Assembly (NCBI GenBank): GCA_024195265.1 | Contig: JAJLRJ010000008.1 | Span: 26,742,932 to 26,806,931, forward strand | Direction of reading: 5' to 3' | From: Dendrophyllia cribrosa | Taxonomy: Eukaryota > Cnidaria > Anthozoa > Scleractinia > Dendrophylliidae | DNA length: 64,000 nucleotides | Part shown: in pieces, positions 12,501 through 24,500 of the stretch | Numbering within the stretch: the first letter of the stretch is position 1 | Layout of the letters: the number at the start of each line of letters is the position of its first letter | The notes under the pieces: generated by a model | Database searches by the model: none | The model's input: only the letters and a program-made list of their open reading frames with translations | Told to the model about the DNA's origin: nothing | Position numbers and translations under genes: made by a program

Positions 12501-15500
12501 AGAACACATTTCCCGTAACATGTTTGCAATTTCATTGTTCACATTATTTGTTAATTTCAAAACACATTTCACAGTACCAAGCTCTATAATTTATGCTGTT
12601 TTACAAAACATGCATAAGCGAGTCGCATAAATTTTTTCTAATTACACATGCACAGAAAAAAATAGTGCTTGAACTTAATTTCTATGGCACGATTTTGTGG
12701 TTTAATTTAACTTCTTAAGCTCTTTGGGAACAATCGAAGGGCAATGCAGTGTTTAACAAGCCACTGGGGAGACAACATTTGCGCTAATATGTTTCATCTG
12801 GCTTAGATTGAAACTACCTCGTGAGATAGTTTCAATCATGCTCAGTTAAAACATGTTTCGATCATGATTCACGCAATGCGCCGCCTGATGTGAACACTAT
12901 TGACAGTGAAACATGTTTCATTCGTGATTAGACTAAACATGTTTCACCCTAGTGTGAACACAGCATAAGATTACTTAAAAGGTTCTATTTATTTTTCCAC
13001 AATACATGTAATTATCATATGACCCGTACGGCCCTGCAAACCTTTTCTGTACAAAACCATTGATGAAAGTCCTGTTTGAGGGCCGTACGCATTTGCACAA
13101 GCGGGGCCAGAAAAAGCACTAGGGCCCTACTGCAGCAGGGACGGCCTCGCGCATTAAAATTCCAAGTAATTTTGTCTCCAAATTGGTCATATGATAAAAT
13201 ACTTATTGACTAAGTTAGGTCGGGCCGGATGGGAAAATATTTGGCTCTCGGTCATGGCGCATGGACCTTGCTGCACTAGGTCCGTTTTTTTTTTTTCCAT
13301 ACGCCATGACCTTGAGCCAAGTATTTTCCCATTCGGCCCTCCCACTTAGTCAATAAGTACATATTATGAGCCCAATAGGGGCTTCAGAAATTGGTCAAAA
13401 ACTTAAAACAATAATTGTTTTAATATAATTATTATATTAGCATTGCAACATTATAAACGAAAATTTTCAGAAAGCTCTTGGAATCTTCACAAGCCCTTCA
13501 ATGATATCAAAGTTATAAAAGCACAATGTTCATGTCAGAACTCTCTTTATTTGAAAAGTTACACTGTCATAAAATCCTGGTTATACTGTTAATTTCGTGA
13601 GAGTTTTTGTGGCAGGCAAATACAGCACAAAATGCAGTAGCAGTGAAACTCTTAACTCTTATTTTAAATTTAATTTCTTACAATCAATTTTTGATAAGTC
13701 TGTGAGCAGTCAGTAGCAAAGAAAGTAAACTATTTGAAAATAATATATTATTTAAAAAAACAAATTAAAAACTATTATTATTGCACAAGAGTTTATTTCT
13801 TGATTTAATGCTTGAATCACAACATTAAAGCAAGAATTGGCAGTCACCAGTGAGACTGAATTTCAATTATGTTCTGCAATGAACAGTTTGTGAGTGAATT
13901 TATCTGCATGCATACAAGAATCTTCATGTGTTCTTGTATGTGTTGTAGGTTGAAATGAAATTCAGGTTAAAATGATTTCAACCCAGTTTGATTTTGAATT
14001 TCTTTTGTCTTTGATTCATTATCATAAATCAGAAACAAAGGTAATTCAAAATCAAGCTACATGTAGGTTGAAATCATTTTAACCTGAATTTCATTTCAAC
14101 CTACGACATATGCATGTAGTCTGAAGTTGCATGCATGGTTCATGCATGCAAATAAATTTTGTGCATGCAGTAAGTATCTGCATACATGCAATTAGTTCCT
14201 GCATGCATGCAGTTAGTTCCTGCATGCATGCAGAGAGAACTGCATGCATGCAAGCACACATGACTCCATGCATGCTTTGAATGCACAGTTTAAAAGGGAT
14301 GCAATGCTTTCTTGCAGTAAACCATGAAATATCCTACTTGTGACTTGATTTTTCTAAAGGCTTGTGTGTAAATAATTTACACATAATTATTATGAAAAAT
14401 CAGGTCACTCATGGTATACCACTAAAAATAGGTAGTCAACGACTACATGTGTCCAATAGTGGTAAAAAATCTAAATCTGCTCACCCTAAATGGCGCTAAA
14501 TCAAAATTTCTTTTATTTGGGAGCAAGGGTTGTATCAAGTCATTAGGTACTGTTTCTATCCAAATCAAAGAAAGCCCCCTTGAAACAGCCAGCTCATTCA
14601 AATATTTGGGTGTAACACTCATTGAAGATCTGTCCTGAGGTGATCACATAAAATTAATAATATAATGAGCAAGACAAACCAGCGACTTGGACTTCTTGGA
14701 CGAATCGAGCCTCTTCTACCATTACATGCCTGTTTGACACTTTATCATTCTCTAATATTCCCACTTTTTGACTATGGTGGCATTATATGGGGTGACAAAA
14801 ACAATATAGTAAATTAATGAACGACCTTCAAGTCCAACAAAACAAGGCAGCGAAAATCATTCTCGACAAAGCAAAATACTCTGAAGCTCTTAAGATATTA
14901 ATGTGGAAGCGTTTAGATCAAAGACGACACATGCATTGATGCGTTTTTATCTTAAGATGCCTGCATAAAATCATTAATTTTAATTTTAATCTCAGACATA
15001 ATACTGTCATCCATGGTTATAAGACCCGCCAGTGTAATAATCTGCACCTTTCTGCTCCCAAAACGAACTGGGGAAAACAGAAAATTTCATATCAGGCAGC
15101 TTTTGATTTTAACAAGCTGTCATGCAGCCCTGAAATACAGGAAACAAAATCTATTTTACTCTTAAAAAAGAAAGTAGAATTTTTATAATAATATCAAACA
15201 CAATTGATTAATTTTTATAGCATTTTATGACATCCAGGTAGCATTATTTGTATATAGAGTATTTTTAGATTTTTATCTTGTATCGCTTTTTATCTAGGTA
15301 GCATTATTTGTACAGGCATGTAGCAATTTTAACTTCTTATCACATATTGTTTTATTGTTTGTATGTATTTCTTTTAACAGGGCCATTCTGAAAACCACGT
15401 CCTGTGAGAACGCACCCTGTACATGACTTGTATATTAAAAATACCATTATTATTATTATTATTATTATTATTAAGCCCAGAATACAGGGTGGTGAAGAGG

Positions 15501-18500
15501 TGTACCGATCACAACTCCCTGTCATTACTTTTTCTAATTTCACTGTTTACAGAATTATAAAAATTAATGCATTTCATGAATCACATTTTTTAAACTTGTC
15601 ATGTTTCTGTATGATTTCGGCAACATTTCGAAGTTTTTAGACCACAGGAAGTGCAAGCTCACGTCCAAGAAAGGGAAGGTTAATTATTAGCGGTGTGTGA
15701 GACGGGACGTGAGCTTGGGCTGCCTGTGGTTAGACTGCTCATATAACAAGAAGCACTAACTTCATTTCTGAACAGTGGTGACAAAACAACCATAAATGGC
15801 TTAAAATACCCCAAAGGACAAAAGAATAAACCAGAGGTGAGTTAAAAAAGTCACTTTATTGAATTAACGCCAAAATTTTGCTTTATTAAGTGTTCAAAAT
15901 CTATGTTATTTTTTCTCCATACAAAGTCTTATAAAGTGCTCAAATTTTTAAAACGGCTGCCGTGTAACCCGATACTGCTTTCATCGAAGGGACACGTCCC
16001 ATCTCACACACTGCTAAATAAATACTTAACCTTCGCTTTCTTGTGATGTGAGCTTGGGCTACCTGTGGTTAGACTGCTAGGAATAACAAGAAGAACTAAC
16101 TTCATTTCTGATGACGGGTATAGATAGAATTTTATGCAATCCAGATGGTCAGAAATGATTAACAATGAACTGATAAGTGAGAATATGCGTGTTTTTGTTT
16201 TTTCAAGAGGGGGTTCTGGGGGTATAATGCCCCCCTATAGGAACATTTTGAAATTTCAGACTCACAAGATGGCCAGAAATGCATTAAAATAAGCTAATAA
16301 GTGAGAAGATGTGCTTTTTTTAGGGGAGTCTGGTTGTATGCCTCCCCATCGAAAATTTTAAAATTTCAGTCTTACAAGATCAGAAGATGGACAATCCGTC
16401 ATGTGTTATAAAAAAAATAAAATCATGTACTACAGGTACTGTAGGTAGAACATGTCGTGTTTCACAACATATGTATATGTTTATAGATCGAGCTAAAGGT
16501 CATGTTTATTTGATGAAGTGTCTCTACTATCTGAACTGTTTCACGGATCCTCAATTTTGTAATCACGAATCATGGCAGATAAAATGTGTAATCAGGCAAT
16601 GGTAATTTCATGGATAGAATTTTTCGCTTTTCATGAATGATGGGCCGAATATATAATGAATTGTTCGTCTTGCAAAGGAGGTTTCTTGTCGCATTGCTGG
16701 GATTGTTTGTCTCCGAAAGGAGGTATTTTGTCTCATTGTTGGAATTATTTATCTCCCAAAGGAGATTTGTTTTTCTCAAAGAACAATAATTTAAGTCTTG
16801 AAACGGTCACGAAATGCTAAACACTGGACTTAGAGCCACTGAGTTGGGTATAAAGTCATTCCACAATGGCCACGAAACAAACTCTTTGATTCATTTGATG
16901 GTCATTCTTCTGGAAACTTTCCATACAGGGTCAAAAGATCTGAAACACATTCTTTGAAAGACGTACCTGGTTCTTGTTGCAAAATAATGCAAAATCATTG
17001 TATAAAAAAGCTTACCCACAAGCAAAAACCACAAAAAACACAGACACAAAAACAATTGCGTTATTATCTACTGGTAGTATATGATGAGTTCAATGTCAAC
17101 AGTAAAAATAATTTTTTGAATAAAAAGTATCTTACTTGAGGCTAAAGTTCTGCATGGGAAGCACATCAAGCTCAACAGGACACCAGGTATAAATCTGGCA
17201 AACTTTTTTGCGAGGCTCACCTCGATCTGCTGGAACACATTTTCCTGTCTTTACACCTTAAAACAAAATAATAAAAACATCATTTAGTACACAAATTATG
17301 GTATGTTCACCAGTACAATGTCACATGTTTGAAGTAGCTTGGGAAATGGAAAAAGTAGCCAGAGTAAGAAAACAGTTTTAGAAACTTGTACATAATTTAT
17401 AGTAGGGGGAAGAAATTCCTTGCACTTACAGCCCATTTTTGAAACAGAATGACATTTTTAAATATTGAATTAATGAAAACTTAGGTATTAAAAATGGATA
17501 GAATCCCCATATTGAATTTACTGTAGCAAGATATGAAGTTAGGAAGAGAGCTGCTAAAAACTGAAAAAAACATAAAAAATTTTGGGAGAGGTGGTCGCTT
17601 AGGAGAGGTGCACTAGTACTGGCATACTAGTGCAGTGCTGGAGAAAACCTTGCAATGAACTATGTAGCATCCCATCCAGGGGGGAGTAGTAACACCCTTA
17701 GTTGCATCACGCTACAGAAACTGGGTTACATTTTGGCAGTTGTGGGACACTTGGCTTGTAAAGACTTTACCATCATACAGGTTAAGGTTCCAGAAAATTT
17801 TAATCTCCAGAAAGAGATGAACTGTCTGTGATTCTAGTTTCTAAGAATCAAAAGAACTGTCTGTAATAATTGAAATCAATTAGACTTCTATGATCCAACC
17901 CATGAATACAAAAAGTTCGGACCCTTCTTTCTCCTAGATGTTTTGCTTTACCGACCCCCCACCCCCGGCCCACCCCCTGCATCCAACTCCCTACCCTCCC
18001 CTCCCCTCCCTCCAACATCATCCCCATGGGAAGACAGGTGACCATTACATATTACAGGCTCAATTTTAACAGCCAATCAAGTGATCAAGTGGAATTTTGT
18101 TCCACAGCTTGTATAATTTGTTCCAACAGTTATTCAGGAGTTAAAAAGTACTGAGATGTCACACGCATTTGACAAAGGAAAACTATTTTCTATGCAGCAA
18201 AAAAACTCACCATGTCCATACTTGACAGGTTCCATGGCCTGACAGTCGCTGTCATTTTTACAGCTTACGTCTTTCTCGTCAGGGTCTTCTGGACAAGTTC
18301 CTTGTGTCTGATCAGGTGTAATAATCATATTTGTCATAATAAAGAAAGCTCCAGTTTCCTGCAACAGTAAGAATAAAATTATTGTTAGCACACAGTGATT
18401 TGATGTCATCAGTTATCCATGTATCTTTTTAATCTCACTATCCAGTTTTAAAATCTCATTGTCTACAATAATTATTATTGAATGGCTCAGAGCAAAAGGG

Positions 18501-21500
18501 ATGTACATCATGCTTTTACCCATAATATTGGTTGCCAAGTGGTGGGGGGGGGGGGGGTTGGGCCCCCAGAGCCGATGTCTCGTGTTTTGCCTCCTACTGC
18601 TCCTTGGCAAGATATTAGCGCGGATCTGTTAGGACCAATGCCTACGGGGGAAAGTATCTTAGTGGTAGTGGATTATTTCAGTAGATTCTTGGAGGTTGCT
18701 GTTTTGAGGTCCACGACGAGTGCAAAGTTTATTGAGGCCATCCACCCCATGTTTGCCTGATTTGGTGTGCCTTCCTCCTTAAGGACAGATAATAGTTCTC
18801 AGTTTGTGTCGGAAGAGTTCGAAACGTTTCTCCGGAAGCAGGGTGTCGAGCATCGGAGGACTACGCCCCTATGGCCTCAAGCCAACGGCGAGGTTGAACG
18901 TCAGAATCACTCTCTGCTCAAGTGTCTCCAGATCACGAATGTGGAAAAGAAGAACTGGCATTCCGAACTGGTTACGTGGCTAAATACGGCGTAAAGATCT
19001 ACCCCACAGGTTACTACAGGGGCCACACCTTTTTCCTTAATGTTTGGACGGGAAATGAGATCCAAGCTGCCGGAATTGAGAAGAGAGACTGTCGATGTCT
19101 CAAGAGAAGACATCTGTGATAAGGACTCGGTCGCACAGGATCTTGGGAATAACTATCCTCGTACCACGGAGTAAGAGTTCTCTGATGGCCGACACAACAC
19201 TCGCAGAGAACGTTCCAAGAGTCGGTAACAGTTCTGTACTTCCATAGGTAAACAACACCTTAGCTGCACGGCAAGATTTGCACTGGATGCCATTAGCTTT
19301 CAACCAATTCCAGGTTTGCTCTCCCATTAGGTTACACGTAGCTCCGGAGTCAATTAGTACGCTAGACAAGTCTACTCCCCCAACATTGAGAGTCACGACA
19401 CCATTATCCGAACTCAAATGATCGCTGCTTTGGCCAACAGTGAATGGGAAGTCAGGACTCTGTCTAACTCCACCGGCCGACAACCTCTCACCCTCCATGG
19501 AGTTTGCTTCGTTGCCCACATCATCGCGTCCGCCACGATTACCATAGATTACCGATTAGCCCATTTTAAATTTGATATTTGTAAATTATTTAAAGCAATT
19601 GTATGAATTATTTAGTATATCTGTTAATGTATATTTTTTATTATTATTAATATATTTTGTTATAGTGTCCTCAATTAGCCTTACAGCTACATGTAAATAT
19701 TTTGACACTTTAATAAAGTTTATGTATGTATGTATGTACCGCCTCTGCCGGTCCTGCTGCTCTTTCCTTTTTCAAACTTTCTTCCTCCATTCCGGTGCCC
19801 CTGCGAACATCTAATCTGAAAATGTCCTATCTTTCCACACTTCCTACAGGCCTGATCATGCGCTGGGCAGCTTCTATCTCCCGCGAAGTGCCCTTCCCGG
19901 CCACAACCATAACAAATCTTTGGCTTCTTGCCTCCTTTCGCGCCACCCGCGTTCCTCGCGCCACCCACGTCCCTTGCACCATTTGCGTTCCTCGCACCAC
20001 CCACGTTCCTTGCACCATCCGCATTTCTTGCGCCACCCACGTCGCTCGCGCCACCTGAACTTTTCCCGCCAACAGCGTTCACGTGACTTTGATTCGAATT
20101 CTGTTCCATTTCCTTCAACTGCCAACCAACGACCTCCTGCGCCCTTGCAATCTTTAACAGACAATCCAGAGTTACCGAACCTTCCTGCTCCAGAAATTTG
20201 CGACGTAAGTGGCTTGAGTAACACTTATTGATCACTTGGTCACGAATATAATTGTCCTCAAGTACTCCAAAATCGCAGCTCGCCGCCCGTTGTCGAAGTC
20301 TACAAACAAATTGGTCCACTGTCTCATCACCAGCTTGTGCGATCTGTCTGAACAAATGCCTTTCAAACGGCACATTTGACTTTGGAACGAAATAGTCATC
20401 CAGCACCCCCATCGTCTCTTCGAAGGTAGCGCTTTCCCCCTCGTTGACAAGTGTAAAATATATTTCCTGGACATCGACACCTGCCGCATGTAATAGAAGA
20501 GCTCTTTTCTGTGTGTCCACCGTCACCCCTTTTCCTGTCAAGTACAATCCAAACGACCGCTTCCATTTCTTCCACCTCTGACTAATACCATGCGGATTGC
20601 CCTTTGGATCAAACGAAACTAGCAAACCGACATCCACAGAAACCATCAAGGACACGCCGCTTGATCCCGCATCATTGCTTGTACCACCTGATTCACCCAT
20701 AGCGCTGTCTCCTCCCGGCATCTTTGCCCTTGAATCGTTGAATGATTTCGAATCCTCGTCGCCAATGTAGTACCACGCGGTTTATAATAAAAACTCTGTT
20801 TATTCCCGAGCATTACAATGTCCATTTCAGCTCTGATTCACAACGTGAACTAACTCAATAAATTATAACATACCGTACTTATACATATGCAAATCAGGAA
20901 TCTCACATGTGCACTAACATTTCATTCATTCTCTCGCTTCAACGTGCGCGTTAACACTCTGTACACTACACTTTGGATTTTGCCAGGATCGAGGCTTATT
21001 ATATTCCCTGAGAATTTGAGCATTGTTTTTGTACTGACCATGTAGCCCTTAGGCAACAACAAAAAATGGATCAATGTTAAAGTAACCATAATCTGCAGTG
21101 CATGCAAACAATGGGCATCTTTGGAACTTTTTTTTGAGCTCCCACTCCCCATATTTGGCTAAAACATGATACAGGTATGTGCACCATTTGCAATATTAGC
21201 CCTTCAAGTGATTGATGCCTTGAAATCCAACATACTCCAAATAAGCTCTACTTTGGCACAGGCTGGTTACAGCTGTATGCTTAAATACATCAGGTGGATA
21301 TAACCATCATTTACATTGTAGCAAGGAGGAGATGGGAAGCCATGGTCACTTTGTCAAAGCCAGGGTACATGTGGCACATTTAATGTATGCTAATCACGTT
21401 ACTTGTTTTTTCTTGTATGTATATTTTCTCTTCACGCAATTGTTTAATCCTTGTATACGGTGTATACGGTCATGCTATAATTTTGTGTATTCTATCAAGT

Positions 21501-24500
21501 GTAAAAACTATTGCTCATTTTTAAAACAGTACATAAATTCTTCTTTCATAAATAATTTGATCAATTGAAAGAAGGCAAATTACCTCTGGTGGTACGATGT
21601 AGTCAGCTGAATCCCATACATGAATACCACCATACAGAGGAAAACTGCTTTGGTTTGATGGGTGCGTCAGGTTTGTTACTGACACTCCTTTTACTTTTGT
21701 AGTCACAGCACTGTATGGTGTCTCTGTATCTTGGTAGCCTTTCTTGTAGATTATAACATAGCTGAAAAGGTTTGAAATCAAAGTATATTGTGAACTGTTA
21801 TTCACTGAAGTGTACATGTAGATGAATAACATAAAATCTTCTGGAAATCCCCAAATTGTCCTTACATATTATTTTCAAATGACCAGCTGTTAAGATAATG
21901 ATTGCAAATTAAAGGACAATCATAATTTTAATGGCTGGCTATTTTTAAATTATATGTACATGTAAGGGCATTTTGGAAATATTTTGTTTTATGCAAATTA
22001 TTTGCTTTATACAGGGATTCTGACAGGGTGCGCGGGTGCGGGACCGCACAATTCGGTCAAACCCGCACAAAAAATCTAAAATCTAAAAATCCGCACAATC
22101 CCGCACAATACTGAAATATTTGCTTAAAATTTTAATTAAATCAGGTATTTCTATTGATTACCAAGTTTTCGAGAAACGTTTTAGGCTATTTTCAGCCCAT
22201 TTTCCTTCCAAACAATCGAGAAATCCTTCGCTTTCCTTGAACAGCTCGAGCGGATCGATATAAAAACAACAAGGCGTTCTCTTCGCCGTCCTGGGAACTA
22301 CAACCCAAGACAAAATTAGTTGGGAAGGCTTGTAAAACGCTAATAAATGACACTACCTTTGGGTTTCAGCTCAATTAAAGGCTCACACAACGCTTTTTAT
22401 AGCCCCCCTCCCCCCCAAATCCAATGTTGAAGACGTCTATACAAAAGACAGTGTAAGTTAAGTATTTGCGTTAACAGCAATTTTGGAAGAGGGGGGATGA
22501 GGGGGGAGGGGTGAGGAAAACAAGGAACCTTCCCAACACTTTTGTCTTTGGTTGTATGAAAACTGAAACGAACTTTTAACTACTCATAAAATCAAAAGTA
22601 TTACTGATATAGGGCTAAGACATCGTCTGCTAAATGATAATTAATTAGTCTTTCCTGTGTCAATGTCAGAGGTTAAAACGTTCAAATTGACGGATTATTA
22701 CAAATGTATAACAATGATCAAACGGTAACGGTTGCGTGACATAAAGTCTGTGAAAACCTCGAAATACATTGCACTCTAAAACGCCAAATATTATTACATG
22801 GGAAAGCGTTTTAGCAATGTTACGGTATAAGTTAATGTGAATACGTGTTATTACTGAGTTCAATAATAGTTTTCTGGAACGACGCTTCAAACTGCAGGTC
22901 CACGAAAAACATCACAGAGATGGACAATGAACGTGGATCCGAAACGAGAAAATGTCGTTTAGGAGTACATGTAACTTGATTGAGCTTTGAATGATATACT
23001 AACAACACAAGCAAACAGAAAAAAAACTTGAAAAGCGAATTAAAACGATTATTGTTATATTTATTATCTCTGTGTTAACCGCCTGTCAAATTTGCGTGAC
23101 CTCGCTTGAGTACTTCTGCAAACATTACTCCACAACACTCCACACCTAAACGCACTCAAAAAATAGCTTTTAAAAGGTCTTTCATTTCAATTACAGTGGA
23201 TTGTGGTTAAGAACTTAAAAGCTGAGCAGAGGACCCTGTTTTAAATCTCTAAAGTAAAGGATTTTCCTTATTTTGAACAAAACTCCATTTGGAAACAGTT
23301 CTTAAAACATAAATCTAATTATCTTTTTATATTTCGTACTTTTCGTGGAGTAATGTTTGATTTCTACTGAAATGAAACCGAAACAACTGGATTATTCATT
23401 CCAACAAGCCCTTATAACAAAGACATTAACATTGGCCATTTTGCTTTCGTTTACATTGCTTTCAACAGGTATATTATAATTCACCATATATGAATGGAGT
23501 AATGTCGCACGTTCGTGGAGTAATGATGTACTCGCACAATTAACGGTGAAAACCGATGACTGATAATTAAATTACTCTATAGCTTATGTTGTCCAACATA
23601 ACTGGGCAACACAGTGTCCATAGGATACCAAGTGCAATTGTTCTGCTGGAGGAATTTGCCCCCAGAAATGTAGACATTTCCATCTTACATTTAACATCTC
23701 TGTATTCAGGATTAACTCGACTAACAACGTTCTTTGAAGGTCTAAATATTCAATTTTAACTTGATTATCCTGTTGTCATCGACCAAAGCAACTACTAATA
23801 CTTCGATATTCATGCTAGACGCAATCACAAAACATTTCATACTCATGATAATGTATTTACGCCTTGAATTGTTGTAGAAAAGGACGTTATGCGTAGACCA
23901 CACCCAAGTAATCTTCAACACAACCCAAGACAAAATTAGTTGGGAAGGCTTGTAAAACGCTAATAAATGACACTACCTTTGGGTTTCAGCTCAACGCTTT
24001 TTATAGCCCCCCTCCCCCCCAAATCCAATGTTGAAGACGTCTATACAAAAGACAGTGTAAGTTAAGTATTTGCGTTAACAGCAACTTTGGAAGAGGGGGG
24101 ATGAGGGGGGAGGGGTGAGGAAAACAAGGAACCTTCCCAACACTTTTGTCTTTGGTTGTAGTCTCAGTTTCACTTATTTCCGACTTCCTACAGAATTTTC
24201 GCGTAGCTTTTTAGTTGTCGTTTTCCAGACATTATGTCATTTTTCTTAGCTGCCAATATTTTTTCGAGCGCTTTCGCTTCCTCTTTAATATGTCGGGGAC
24301 TGAAGAAGAAACACCAAAGAAATGTACTCGGTCTCTCCGAAATGAATGTCACTCTGTCTGAATTATTTTCGCTAAGAACTGATCAAGTTTGCGAATCGAC
24401 AAACAAACTATTAAAGCGCTGGAACTTCGGATTGATAGGAGAAAATTATTAAGTTCTGATCAGAATACTGGATTTTATTTTTTTAATCAAGTGAAAGACG

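Larger units (their letters stand above)
12183..17135. other. P2X intron 4, 5 kb of repeats
   Basis: Contains the hairpin elements, LINE fragment and tandem units listed separately. The remaining parts (12183-12780, 13380-13930, 16390-17135) are AT-rich and show no exon or gene. Confidence 0.6.
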
